NCBI GenBank assembly: GCA_903825035.1
Contig: CAIJYV010000021.1
Coordinates: forward strand, 1-64,000
Length of the DNA stretch: 64,000 nucleotides
Direction of reading: 5' to 3'
From: an uncultured Actinomycetes bacterium
GTDB lineage: Bacteria; Actinomycetota; Acidimicrobiia; Acidimicrobiales; RAAP-2
Positions 29,832 to 40,101 of this stretch are shown in pieces. Under the pieces are notes generated by a model. The model was not told the DNA's origin. It ran no database searches and was given only the letters and a program-made list of their open reading frames with translations. The translations under genes and the position numbers were made by a program. Position 1 is the first letter of the stretch. Every line of letters begins with the position of its first letter.

Positions 29832-32810
29832 ATGGCGGTTCTGGAACGACACACAATCCCTGTTCCCTATGGACATCGTATCTTTGTCTTGTCAGACATT
29901 GGACTTAGCCCGTCCACCAAGGGCAGTGCATCAAATGTTCGGGACCTTATTCAACTACTCGGCGAAATTGATGATTCAGCTTTTGTTGTGATTGCTGGAA
30001 ATTTCTTCGCACCGGAACCAACTGCGGAGATTGGAAGGTTCATCGAGGCGACATTCCAGCGACTGCCTGAATTGGTGAGCGTTATCCGCAGTTTCACCCA
30101 AGTTGAAGGTCGCCGCCTGTTTGTGCTCCCCGGATCACGCGATCGAGAAGTCGAAAACAATGATTTGGCTCAATCCACCCTCGAGTCTCTGGGTATCGAA
30201 CTCGCTAGCGACATAAGTTTTCAGGTTGCTTCAACCACTGGAGTAAGAGCCCTGGCAGTGGTCGCCGGCCAAGGAACCGTTCGGCTCGCCGGATCGGATG
30301 TTGATGGTCTCGAAGAGGCCCAACTCCTCGAAGACCCCCTGGCTAATTCACGATTCGCTACGTCGCGCATTCTCTACCGCAGACTACGGGCTTGGATTTG
30401 GATTCCTCTAGTCCTCTTACTTTTGGTTGACTTCTCGAGCACCGTCACGGCGGTGGTCACACATTTCACCCACCACCATTTCAAGCCGAGGCACCTACAC
30501 CCCTCAAACTTTGTGGCAAACCTGATTCTTAATTTGTCACTCCTTATTGGTAGTGAGGCCATTTTGGCCGGCGTTGCTTCGTGGCTAGTTCGCCAGCGTT
30601 TTGATCGAGACCTTCGACTACGTCGCGTTCCCGAACTCTGTGAGCCTCTGTCAATTACCAGCGTCAAGAATGTCGAATCCGTGGAATTCGCTCGAAGCGT
30701 GGTGGAGTCCGGCGGGATGGGCGCCATCATTGGTGGAGCTCCGCGTCCGGCACTGGCCTTCTTAGACAACGGCGTTTGCGCTGCCCCCGGCCCAAGTCGG
30801 AGGGTCTATGTTGAGCGATGGGGACGCTTCGGCCTTCCCAGAATTTTTGGCACTACTGAGCGATTTTCTTTTGTCGAAGTTGAAGCCACCACCGAGATTC
30901 ACCTCCGCCTAATCGGCCGCGATACCCCAGTCCCCGCTGATCACCTCATCGAACGACTACTCAGTGGTCCTGTCCTGCAACCCTCCGCTCCATCTACGCA
31001 AGCAACGATTGGTTCATGGCCCACCGGCTCCCCTTTCCCAGTTGCTATTGACCGTTTACGAGAGCAGCGCTCTCGGCGTCGCGCCCGGCGAATCGCCTCG
31101 GGTCTTATCTTGTTTGACGGACTCATTAACGTAGCGATTTCGGTTGCGCCGCCATTGCGTTCGCGGCTCCACGCCGTACTAAATGTGCTCCCCCTTGGCG
31201 CAGCCCAATCAGCGGCCGCGTTCACCGCCGTTGCTGGACTGGTAATGATCATGATTGCTCGTGGGATTCGGCGCGGTCAGCGTCGCGCCTGGTATTCAGC
31301 GGTCTTCTTACTAGGACTGACCATCGGTACGCACTTCGCTCGAGGTGGATCGGTGGTAGCCAGTGGACTAGCGCTTTCGATCATGACCTTCTTGATCGTT
31401 CGACGCCAGCACTTTCAATCTTCGGCCGACCGATCTTCCGTTAAAGCCGCTTTACCACGACTGATGGGCGTGGCCCTCGTTGCAGTTTCGGCGGCCACAC
31501 TTGGCGCAGAGGCCACCGCTCGACGCCAACTACCAGGAGTGGGCGTCGTCTTTATGGCGGCGGTCGAGAGGCTCGTTGGACAGTCAAACATCCAGCTTCC
31601 AGATCAGGCGGGTGACTTCATGAACCCGGTGCTCTTAGCCGTCGGCATCACCCTTATCGTTTCTGCGCTGTATCTCTTTACACGACCCGTTGTTGATCGT
31701 CGGCTCTCCACGGCGAGTCGTTCGACCGAAAGACGGCTCGCGGAACTTCGGGCGCGCGAAATTGTGCGTCGCCATGGGCGAGGAACCTTGGACTACTTTG
31801 CCCTGCGCGACGACAAGCAGTTCTTCTTCTTCCGCGACTCTCTCGTTGCGTACGCCGTTTATGGCGGCGTGGCCTTGATTTCTCCAGATCCAATTGGACC
31901 AGAGGCCGAACGAACCGAGGTATTTTCGGCTTTCCGTACTTACGCCGAAAGCCGTGGTTGGACTATCGGCATTATGGCCGCAGGTGAGAGTTGGCTTCCT
32001 ATTTACTCTCAAGCTGGCCTTCACAATGTCTACCTCGGTGACGAAGCAATCGTTAACTGTCAAGAGTTCACCCTCGAGGGTGGCCGCATGAAGGGGCTCC
32101 GACAAGCAAATACACGACTCGAGCGCCACGGTTACCGAGTTGAGTTCCTGGACCCATCAACTATTGACCCGGCCAAGGTTGGAGACTTGCTAGAACTCAT
32201 CACCATGTTGCGGCGCGGTGAGGCCGAACGCGGTTTTTCGATGCAACTCGGTCGCCTCTTCAATCCCAAGGACAAGGGTTTATTGCTTACAATTGTGTAC
32301 GGGCCCGATGACCGTCCATCAGCCGTGTGTCAATTCGTTCCATCGCCCGCAATAAATGGCTATTCGTTAGACCTCATGCGCCGCGATCCTGGTGACCACC
32401 CCAATGGCTTAATTGACTTCGCCTTGTGCCAGACGATTTCACATCTCCGCGAACAAGGCGCCGTGGGACTCAGTCTCAACTTTGCCGCATTCCGTTCGGT
32501 GCTCGAAGAGGGAGAGGGAGATGGTGCCATCACTCGAGTCGAACGTTGGGCCCTCAAACGGCTGAGTGGAGTATTGGCCATTGAGTCACTGTGGACCTTT
32601 AACTCCAAGTACTACCCCACTTGGCTACCTCGACACTTGGTCTATCCCGCGGCCGAGAGTTTTGTTCCAGTAGTCGCCGCCGTCCTTCGAGCCGAGTCAA
32701 TCACCGAACTCCCGGTCTTTGGGAGACTTCTCGCCAACGACCCTTCGAATCGACCAGGAACTGTCGTACCCCCCGAGGTCATTGCCGCCGCGAAGGCAGT
32801 TGAAAGTTAA
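29832..32810 (+). CDS. Fusion: degenerate metallophosphoesterase-like domain, TM segments, phosphatidylglycerol lysyltransferase (LPG synthase/MprF C-terminal) domain
   Basis: ATG at 29832; VLSDIGLSP / VIAGNFFAPE / VLPGSRDRE / GGAPRPAL phosphoesterase-like positions; multi-TM; C-terminal GTLDYFALRDDKQFFFFRDSLVAYAVYGGVALISPDPIGP...GESWLPIYSQAGLHNVYLGDEAIV...MKGLRQANTRLERHGY. Confidence 0.75.
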   Translation: MAVLERHTIPVPYGHRIFVLSDIGLSPSTKGSASNVRDLIQLLGEIDDSAFVVIAGNFFAPEPTAEIGRFIEATFQRLPELVSVIRSFTQVEGRRLFVLPGSRDREVENNDLAQSTLESLGIELASDISFQVASTTGVRALAVVAGQGTVRLAGSDVDGLEEAQLLEDPLANSRFATSRILYRRLRAWIWIPLVLLLLVDFSSTVTAVVTHFTHHHFKPRHLHPSNFVANLILNLSLLIGSEAILAGVASWLVRQRFDRDLRLRRVPELCEPLSITSVKNVESVEFARSVVESGGMGAIIGGAPRPALAFLDNGVCAAPGPSRRVYVERWGRFGLPRIFGTTERFSFVEVEATTEIHLRLIGRDTPVPADHLIERLLSGPVLQPSAPSTQATIGSWPTGSPFPVAIDRLREQRSRRRARRIASGLILFDGLINVAISVAPPLRSRLHAVLNVLPLGAAQSAAAFTAVAGLVMIMIARGIRRGQRRAWYSAVFLLGLTIGTHFARGGSVVASGLALSIMTFLIVRRQHFQSSADRSSVKAALPRLMGVALVAVSAATLGAEATARRQLPGVGVVFMAAVERLVGQSNIQLPDQAGDFMNPVLLAVGITLIVSALYLFTRPVVDRRLSTASRSTERRLAELRAREIVRRHGRGTLDYFALRDDKQFFFFRDSLVAYAVYGGVALISPDPIGPEAERTEVFSAFRTYAESRGWTIGIMAAGESWLPIYSQAGLHNVYLGDEAIVNCQEFTLEGGRMKGLRQANTRLERHGYRVEFLDPSTIDPAKVGDLLELITMLRRGEAERGFSMQLGRLFNPKDKGLLLTIVYGPDDRPSAVCQFVPSPAINGYSLDLMRRDPGDHPNGLIDFALCQTISHLREQGAVGLSLNFAAFRSVLEEGEGDGAITRVERWALKRLSGVLAIESLWTFNSKYYPTWLPRHLVYPAAESFVPVVAAVLRAESITELPVFGRLLANDPSNRPGTVVPPEVIAAAKAVES

Positions 32811-33649
32811 GCGATCTTCTTGGCGATTGCCCGTGCGAGGTTGTCGGCGGCCTCAAGATTAAAACTCAAGAACAGAGATGGCTCAACCAATTCCAGTTCC
32901 ATGAGCGCCCAACCCTCTCCATCATGAACAAGATCAACTCGGGCGTACAGCAGGTCGGAGTATCCACCCGTGGCCAGAATTCCCGTTGCCGCTTCGAGCG
33001 CCTCGGGCTCAACCTCGGCACGGCTCATCTGCTCTCGGCGAAAGAGGGTGTCGCGTGCATCAGGAGTGGTGTTTAGCATCGCGCCCTTAGTCATTGCGTG
33101 CGAGTACCTTCCGTCAATAAAAATCACTGCCCTCTCGCCAACTACATCAACCGAGTTGATGTAGGGCTGAATCATTACATCGCGGGCTGCTTGGTGCAGT
33201 CGCTGGACATGCCCTTCGGCCTCCTTGACCTGAGACGGCGAGTAGCGTTCCGCATCAATCGAGCCCGCTCCCACACAGGGTTTCACCACAAAGTCTGATT
33301 CAGGGAATTGAGGAGACTCGCCAACTTCGCAAAAAGCCGTGGGCACAATTCGGTCCCCCTGAGCTTGAACATCAGACAAATAATGCTTGTCGGTCGAATA
33401 CTCGATTAGTTCAAAGGGGTTATGCAGGCGGTCAATAGCTTTTGCCCACTTCAAAAATTCAGCGCGGCGCGGAGCGTAATCCCAGGTTGATCGAATCACA
33501 GTCAGGTCGAAATTGTTCCATTCAACTTCAGGGTCATCCCAGATGCACATGGTCGCGGGAATACCCACTCGTTCCATTGCGGCCAACAGAATTGGAGTAT
33601 CAATATCTACATCTTCGCCACGGCAAGTAGCGATTGCCACGCGGGTCAT
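32807..33649 (-). CDS. ATP-grasp domain protein (RimK/glutathione synthetase-like)
   Basis: ATG at 33649 overlapping the nuoN stop; DFVVKPCVGAGSIDAERY; AVIFIDGRYSHAMTKGAMLN; YARVDLVHDGEGWALMELELVEPSLF. Confidence 0.8.
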   Translation of the reverse strand: MTRVAIATCRGEDVDIDTPILLAAMERVGIPATMCIWDDPEVEWNNFDLTVIRSTWDYAPRRAEFLKWAKAIDRLHNPFELIEYSTDKHYLSDVQAQGDRIVPTAFCEVGESPQFPESDFVVKPCVGAGSIDAERYSPSQVKEAEGHVQRLHQAARDVMIQPYINSVDVVGERAVIFIDGRYSHAMTKGAMLNTTPDARDTLFRREQMSRAEVEPEALEAATGILATGGYSDLLYARVDLVHDGEGWALMELELVEPSLFLSFNLEAADNLARAIAKKIA

Positions 33650-35115
33650 GGAAGGAAAGCAATGGATGCGTGTTGGCAGAGCCACATGATTGGCGTAGGC
33701 CACACACCAAAGATAAGGACGGTGGCAACACCAAGGGCGATAACGGTTCCGGTCGCCGCGGGAATCTCTACTCGCGACTGACTGACCTTGTCATCAGCGA
33801 AAAGTAGTTGCGTCCAGCGCAGGTAGAAAACCGCCGCAATCGCGGCGCTCAACATGGTGACCAGGCCAAGGGTGGTTCCGCTCGCGTCGAGTGCCGAAGC
33901 AACAACGGAGAACTTTGCGAAGAAACCAAGCGTGAATGGAGCGCCCAGCTGCGACAACAGCAATACAGCCAATGCGGCGCCCAACCAGGGTTGCCTACGA
34001 CCAAGGCCGCGATACGAGTCGATATCGTGAGCTTCGTCACTGGCTCCACTAACCAAGCCGACAATCGCAAATGTCGCAATGATCACTGGAACGTAGGTGC
34101 AAACAAAGAATAAGGTGCTGGCAACACCACGCGCAGTACCAGCCCACAGGCCGAGCAACATGAATCCAGCTTGGTTAATGGAGGAGTAGGCCAGGAGCCG
34201 CTTTACATTCTTCTGAGCCAGCCCAAGTACCGCTCCAACCACGGTCGACAGCACAATAAGTGCGAACAGAATCGGTCGCCAGGTGTCGAGATTTGTCCCC
34301 AGTCCACTGAGAATCACTCGAATGAAACCAAGGAATGCGCCGACCTTGACGATCGCAGCCATATACCCCGTAATGGGGGTTGGCGCACCTTCGTAGACAT
34401 CCGGGGCCCAATTATGAAAGGGAACCGCCGCGACCTTAAAGGCAAAGGCGATGAGAACTAGGGCCCCACCTAAGTAAGCGAGACCCGGGTGCAAGAGATA
34501 GTTCGTCGCGAAGTAGAGCGACATCGTTGAGATTGTCGTGGTGCCGGTCGCGCCGTACAGAATCGCGACGCCATAAATAAAAATCGCTGCGGCCAGTCCC
34601 CCAAGTAAGAAGTACTTCAAAGCCGCTTCGGCGGAGCGTGCACGGTGACGATCCATCGCCACTAGGACGTAGAGGCCAATTGACAAGATTTCTAGACCGA
34701 GGAAGATGACGATGAGGTCATTGGCCACCGCCATCATGATTGCACCGGCACTCGTGGCCAAAATCAGAATCTGATTCTCGATCCCGAGAATCTTGCTTCG
34801 CGTCGCCCAGTCTTTCGCTACTAGCGAAGTGAGCAGAGTGCCGAGGGCCACCGCAACGGTGGCGAGGACGCCAAAGCGGTCGAGGACAATGGCATGGGCC
34901 ACGGTCTCACTGGCACCGTGTCGCGAAACATACAGCCACTCAAATACCGCGACAACAATGACCGCGACCGAGCTCAAAACACTCAGCGAAGTGGCAGCCG
35001 ATGCGCTGAGACGAGAGCGACGTAGGGCCGAGGTTATGAGAAGTGCCAATGACGCGCCAAAGTAAATCAGGACTGGTGCAATGGCCAAGTAATGGGCTGA
35101 AGGAATTTTGATCAC
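33646..35115 (-). CDS. nuoN: NADH-quinone oxidoreductase subunit N
   Basis: Multi-TM antiporter-like subunit; FKVAAVPFHNWAPDVYEGAPTPITGYMA; KNVKRLLAYSSINQAGF. Confidence 0.95.
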   Translation of the reverse strand: MIKIPSAHYLAIAPVLIYFGASLALLITSALRRSRLSASAATSLSVLSSVAVIVVAVFEWLYVSRHGASETVAHAIVLDRFGVLATVAVALGTLLTSLVAKDWATRSKILGIENQILILATSAGAIMMAVANDLIVIFLGLEILSIGLYVLVAMDRHRARSAEAALKYFLLGGLAAAIFIYGVAILYGATGTTTISTMSLYFATNYLLHPGLAYLGGALVLIAFAFKVAAVPFHNWAPDVYEGAPTPITGYMAAIVKVGAFLGFIRVILSGLGTNLDTWRPILFALIVLSTVVGAVLGLAQKNVKRLLAYSSINQAGFMLLGLWAGTARGVASTLFFVCTYVPVIIATFAIVGLVSGASDEAHDIDSYRGLGRRQPWLGAALAVLLLSQLGAPFTLGFFAKFSVVASALDASGTTLGLVTMLSAAIAAVFYLRWTQLLFADDKVSQSRVEIPAATGTVIALGVATVLIFGVWPTPIMWLCQHASIAFLP

Positions 35116-36611
35116 TTGCTGGCTCCCGCCTGCGAAACGTGCACGATGAGGTTGGTAATCGAAGGACTGATCTTGTCAATCGCTGGACGTGGGAAAACAC
35201 CGAGTACCAGAATTAACGCCACCACCGGCACTAAGACCCAGCGTTCCTTGCTGTTTACATCTTCGATCTCTCGATTCTTAGAGTCGGCCTGCCCGTGAAA
35301 AACACGCTGGTAAACCCACAGCCAATACAGGGCCGCACCCACAACGCCAAGCGCACCAAAGACCGCCCACCAGGCGTGAGTGGCAAAGGTACCCAACAGA
35401 ATTAAGTACTCGCTGATGAATCCCGAAAGTCCGGGAAGTCCAATCGACGCGAGAAGTACGACCGTGAAGAGAGCTGCCATAACTGGTGCGCTGGACTGAA
35501 GTCCTCGCAAGTCTTTGATGGTGTTTACCTGTCGACGCTTTTCAATGAAGCCCACCAGCAAGAAGAATCCGATGGTAATGACACCGTGGTTGAACATCAA
35601 CAGAACGGCACCAATCATTGCGATCTTGGAGCCACTGATGGCACCAAGAATTATGAATCCCATTTGCGCCACCGATGAATAGGCAATCACGCGCTTCAAG
35701 TCTGCCGCCACGCACGCCATTGCTGAGCCGTAGAGAATTCCAATGACGGCCAAGGTGAGGACTATTGGTCGCATGTCGTTGAGCGCGAGGGGAAAGAGAC
35801 CAATCGCGAAACGAACTAAGCCGTAAGAGCCGAGTTTGGCCAAGAGGGCCGACATCTCGATTGAGCCTGCCGTTGGCGCCTCGGCGTAGGTAATTGGCGA
35901 CCAGGTGTGGAATGGCCAGATTGGTGCCTTAACAGCGAAGGCAAAACCAAAGGCGCAGAAAAGAACTACCGAGGCGGTGTGGGTCAAACTGACGCTCGAT
36001 AGTGTCGTGTAAGAAAAGTCGAGTGCGCCACGGACGTAATGCTGGTTTTTAAATCCAAGGAACAAAATTCCGATGAGCAGCGGCACCGAACCGACGAAGG
36101 TATAAACAAAGAACTTCATGGCCGCGCGAATTCGTTCGGCTCCACCCCATTGACTAATTAAGAAGTAGCTCGGCACCAAGGTCAATTCGAAGAACAAGAA
36201 GAACAGGAGTAAGTCGTGTGCCAAGAAGCTCCCCATCGAGGCCGTCGTAAGGACTAGGAGCCACGAGATAAGCGCTGGCTCGCGACGCTTATCGCGCGCA
36301 CCAATCAGTGCGAGAAGCAAGGTCAGCGAAGTCAACAGCATCATCAAAAGCGAGATTCCGTCCAGCGAAACGTCGTAGGCCAAACCCAGTGGAGCCGAAA
36401 TTACGTGGCGCGTGGCAAAGTCGATACCTGTTCGTGAAATGTTGGGGTTGTACATCCAGGCGACAATTATCGACAGGACCATCTCAACTGTCGCGACACC
36501 AATACCCGCGACGTAACTCGCACCAGGACGACGGCGAACGAGCAAAACGAGAGCGATACCGAACAGCGGCACCAGTAGCAGGGCGCTAAGCCACCATGAT
36601 GAGTGCATCAT
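35112..36611 (-). CDS. nuoM: NADH-quinone oxidoreductase subunit M
   Basis: MMHSSWWLSALLLVPLFG; AVKAPIWPFHTWSPITYAEAPTAGS; ADLKRVIAYSSVAQMGF. Start trimmed from the ORF track to the ATGATG next to the nuoL stop. Confidence 0.95.
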   Translation of the reverse strand: MMHSSWWLSALLLVPLFGIALVLLVRRRPGASYVAGIGVATVEMVLSIIVAWMYNPNISRTGIDFATRHVISAPLGLAYDVSLDGISLLMMLLTSLTLLLALIGARDKRREPALISWLLVLTTASMGSFLAHDLLLFFLFFELTLVPSYFLISQWGGAERIRAAMKFFVYTFVGSVPLLIGILFLGFKNQHYVRGALDFSYTTLSSVSLTHTASVVLFCAFGFAFAVKAPIWPFHTWSPITYAEAPTAGSIEMSALLAKLGSYGLVRFAIGLFPLALNDMRPIVLTLAVIGILYGSAMACVAADLKRVIAYSSVAQMGFIILGAISGSKIAMIGAVLLMFNHGVITIGFFLLVGFIEKRRQVNTIKDLRGLQSSAPVMAALFTVVLLASIGLPGLSGFISEYLILLGTFATHAWWAVFGALGVVGAALYWLWVYQRVFHGQADSKNREIEDVNSKERWVLVPVVALILVLGVFPRPAIDKISPSITNLIVHVSQAGASK

Positions 36612-38485
36612 TAGAAACCAATCCTTGCGACAAGATAAATCATGATTAGGGCAATTCCCAAAACCATGGCGAGTGCATACTGGCGAACGAAGCCGGTTTG
36701 CAGGAGCTTGAATTGTGAAGCCATGCGTGGTGCCAGTGCACCCACTCCTTCGACCGCACCATCGATTAATTTTTCTTCGACAACCGCGTATCCGACGCGA
36801 GCCGAAGCGGTTAGTGGGCGTCCAATAGTTGCGTCGTAGAAGCCATCCCAGTGCCACACCTGCTCAAGGAAGTTCTTTTCAAAGGTGCTGGATTCGTGCT
36901 TATCGCGCCAGATGCTGAATGCCACCATCAAGCCCAAAATCGCAGCTGCGATATCAACAATCGACAAACCCCATTGGGTAGCCACCGAAAGTGAGGCTCC
37001 GGCGGGAACGGCACCGAAGGTGGGCTCGAGAAAAGACGCGAGCGAATGGTTGTGAACCCACGGTAGATCGATTCCGCCGCCCAATACCGCTAAGACGGCC
37101 AAGACAACGAGCGGCACTGTCATCATCCAGGAAGATTCGTGTGGATCTTCGCCATTGGTGACTTCGCGGAAACGCTCGGCACCTCGGAAGGTCAGGACAA
37201 ATAACCGGCTCATGTAATAAGCAGTCAAGACTGCTGTTGCGAGAGCGAAGATCCAAAGAAGGCGATTGTGGGCGTACACATTGGTCAGGACATCTCCCTT
37301 AGCCCAGAACCCGGCGAATGGCGGAATACCCGAAATAGCGAGCCAACCAATCAAGAAGGTTGGGAAGGTCAGCGGGAGATACTTGGCCAGAGCACCCATT
37401 TTGCGTAGATCCTGTTCCCCGTGGAGCGAGTGAATCACCGAGCCCGAGCCCAAGAACAAGAGGGCTTTGAAGAATGCGTGGGCAATCATGAGGAAAATTG
37501 CGGCGGAATATGCACCAACACCAACGGCCAACACCATGAAACCAATTTGAGAGACGGTGGAAAAAGCCAAGACCTTTTTGATGTCCCGCTGCGAAGTAGC
37601 CACCGTCGCAGCGACGAACGCGGTCAACGCGCCGACCACCGCAATGGTGGTTCGTCCCGAAGGCGAAAGGGCTAAGACCGGCGACATGCGCACCAGTAAG
37701 AAAACGCCAGCGGTCACCATGGTCGCCGCGTGAATCAGGGCTGATACGGGAGTTGGGCCTTCCATTGCGTCGGGGAGCCAATTGAACAGCGGAATCTGAG
37801 CGCTCTTTCCGGTTGCGCCCAACAGTAACGAGAGCACAATCAATGTGGCCACAGTGGGGCTAAAAGATCCGGTACTAGAGAAAATTGTCAAGTAGGTCAA
37901 AGTTCCACTGTGACTGAAGATCAAGAACATCGCGACGAGAAGACCCACATCGCCCACTCGGTTGTACACGAAGGCTTTCTTGCCGGCTGAAGCGGCCGCA
38001 TCACGGTCGAAGTAGAACGAGACCAGCCAGTACGAGCAGACTCCCACGCCTTCCCAACCAACGAAGGTCATGACCAGGTTGTTGGCGAGAACCAGTACGA
38101 GCATCGAGAATACGAAGAGGTTCAAGTACAAGAAGAACTTGCGGAAGTCTTTCTCCCCGTGCATGTAGCTAATTGAGTAGAGGTGAATCAGTGCCGAGAT
38201 TCCGGTCACAAACAGGCACATCGTGATCGACAAGGGGTCTACGAGGACCGCGGCCGGTACCGTTAGAGTTCCCGCGTGTATCCAGGTGAAGAAATTAACG
38301 GTCACTTCACGGTTGCTGTCACCCAGGAGTTGGAAGAAGCAGACAACGGTAGAGATGAAGCTCACGACTATGGCGGCCGTGGCAACTCCCCCAATCGCCT
38401 TTTCCTTCATTTGCGACCCGTTGACCGCATTAAAGAGGAAGCCAATAAGCGGTGCAATAAGTATTAACAGTGCAAAGTGCGCCAT
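36611..38485 (-). CDS. nuoL: NADH-quinone oxidoreductase subunit L
   Basis: GKSAQIPLFNWLPDAMEGPTPVSALIHAATMVTAGVFL; 624 aa. Confidence 0.96.
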   Translation of the reverse strand: MAHFALLILIAPLIGFLFNAVNGSQMKEKAIGGVATAAIVVSFISTVVCFFQLLGDSNREVTVNFFTWIHAGTLTVPAAVLVDPLSITMCLFVTGISALIHLYSISYMHGEKDFRKFFLYLNLFVFSMLVLVLANNLVMTFVGWEGVGVCSYWLVSFYFDRDAAASAGKKAFVYNRVGDVGLLVAMFLIFSHSGTLTYLTIFSSTGSFSPTVATLIVLSLLLGATGKSAQIPLFNWLPDAMEGPTPVSALIHAATMVTAGVFLLVRMSPVLALSPSGRTTIAVVGALTAFVAATVATSQRDIKKVLAFSTVSQIGFMVLAVGVGAYSAAIFLMIAHAFFKALLFLGSGSVIHSLHGEQDLRKMGALAKYLPLTFPTFLIGWLAISGIPPFAGFWAKGDVLTNVYAHNRLLWIFALATAVLTAYYMSRLFVLTFRGAERFREVTNGEDPHESSWMMTVPLVVLAVLAVLGGGIDLPWVHNHSLASFLEPTFGAVPAGASLSVATQWGLSIVDIAAAILGLMVAFSIWRDKHESSTFEKNFLEQVWHWDGFYDATIGRPLTASARVGYAVVEEKLIDGAVEGVGALAPRMASQFKLLQTGFVRQYALAMVLGIALIMIYLVARIGF

Positions 38486-38486
38486 C

Positions 38487-38792
38487 TCAGCCCTTCATCT
38501 CAGAAAGTTCATCGACCGAAGTCGTCGAGCGGCGTCGGAAGATAGCCACCACGATTCCCAAGCCAACCGTCACTTCAGCGGCGGCAACCACCATGACGAA
38601 GAAAACGGATGCCTGCCCACCAATGTCGCTCAGGGTCCTCGAGAAAGTAACGAAAGTGAGATTTACGGCATTCAACATGAGCTCGAGGCACATGAACATA
38701 ATCAGGGCGCTTCGACGAGTGAGGAGACCATAGGCGCCAATACCGAATAACACGGCGGCCAAAACGAGATACCAAGCGGCGGGAACGTTCAT
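38487..38792 (-). CDS. nuoK: NADH-quinone oxidoreductase subunit K
   Basis: 101 aa, three [23 protein letters not shown]. Confidence 0.95.
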   Translation of the reverse strand: MNVPAAWYLVLAAVLFGIGAYGLLTRRSALIMFMCLELMLNAVNLTFVTFSRTLSDIGGQASVFFVMVVAAAEVTVGLGIVVAIFRRRSTTSVDELSEMKG

Positions 38793-39346
38793 TGGGCCTC
38801 CCCAGTACTACGCTCGCGACGCGCGAGCAATACGGCACCAACCACCGCGATGATTAAGAGTGCGGCGGTTGCTTCAAATGCAAACAGGTAAGTCGTAAAT
38901 ACCGATGTGCCGAGTTGATTTACATTGTGGGCGCCGTTGGCCAACTTCGACCCCGAAAGTGAGGGAATGCCGGTCACCCAGTGCGAGCGAGCCATCATGA
39001 AGACAACGCCACTGATGGTCACAACCACTCCAAAGAGCGCCAGCGTCTTTTGCCCCACGAGGGGCTGAACCTCCACGCCCTCGCGACGGTCTACTCCGAG
39101 AAACATGATTACGAAGAGGAAGAGGACCACGATTGCTCCGGCGTAAACAATGATTTGTACGGCCGCCAGAAAATCTGCCTGCTGGGCAATGAAGGCCACC
39201 GCCACTCCAAAGAGCGTCATAATCAAACTCAAGGCGGCGTGCACCGGGTTCTTTAAGGTAATGACCCCCACAGCTCCAGTCAAAATAAGAGCTGCCGAGG
39301 CGACAAAAACAATAATGCTAGGTAGGGCGTAGCTAAGGGCGAGCAT
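38789..39346 (-). CDS. nuoJ: NADH-quinone oxidoreductase subunit J
   Basis: [52 protein letters not shown]. Confidence 0.95.
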   Translation of the reverse strand: MLALSYALPSIIVFVASAALILTGAVGVITLKNPVHAALSLIMTLFGVAVAFIAQQADFLAAVQIIVYAGAIVVLFLFVIMFLGVDRREGVEVQPLVGQKTLALFGVVVTISGVVFMMARSHWVTGIPSLSGSKLANGAHNVNQLGTSVFTTYLFAFEATAALLIIAVVGAVLLARRERSTGEAQ

Positions 39347-40101
39347 TACTTGGCCACTTTCTTCTTTGGTGTTGGCCGCTTCTCTTTCAAGCTGTTGATC
39401 AATCCGCGAAGTCCCACCATATCGAGTGGTTGGTCTTCGGGTAGTACGTGCTTGGCGAAGGCTCGGCGCAGCAACTTGGAGCCAGTCGCCTCGTCGTTTC
39501 GATTCTCACTCTGTCCACCCTCAGCGGCGCGCAATCCAGCGCCTAGGTCTGCGGTCCACTGAATTTTGCCTTCGTACCGTGCATCACCCGCTGGCGAAGT
39601 CGCGCGCATCCAGCCACCGGTCATCGCCGCTTCACCCTCTCGCCAATCTTCCCAGGGCAGGCGTTGCGGGAATCCGGCGTCGTCGACCACCAGTTCCTTC
39701 TTTGTGTAAATCGCGTCTGAGCGATTCGTGAAGGAGAACTCAAACATCTTTGATTCGGTGATGGCTTGAGTGGGGCAGGCCTCCACGCACAGATCGCAGT
39801 GAATGCAACGTAAGTAATTGATCTCGTAGACGTATCCGTATCGCTCGCCCGGGCTAACGGGGTGATCTGGTGGATTATCGAGTCCGCGAACATAAATACA
39901 GTCCGCGGGGCACACTCCAGCGCACAACTCACAGCCAATGCATTTTTCCATGCCATCTTCGTATCGATTGAGCACGTGGCGGCCGTGTTGGCGAGGTTGC
40001 TTCGGGCGCTTGGCTTGGGGGTAGCTAACGGTAACTGCGGGACGAGCAATATGACGCAGCGTGAGGTTGAAGCCTCCGAAGAAGTCCAGAACGCGGGCCA
40101 T
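39346..40101 (-). CDS. nuoI: NADH-quinone oxidoreductase subunit I
   Basis: Two 4Fe-4S motifs CIGCELCAGVCPADC and CIHCDLCVEACPTQAI. Confidence 0.95.
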   Translation of the reverse strand: MARVLDFFGGFNLTLRHIARPAVTVSYPQAKRPKQPRQHGRHVLNRYEDGMEKCIGCELCAGVCPADCIYVRGLDNPPDHPVSPGERYGYVYEINYLRCIHCDLCVEACPTQAITESKMFEFSFTNRSDAIYTKKELVVDDAGFPQRLPWEDWREGEAAMTGGWMRATSPAGDARYEGKIQWTADLGAGLRAAEGGQSENRNDEATGSKLLRRAFAKHVLPEDQPLDMVGLRGLINSLKEKRPTPKKKVAK

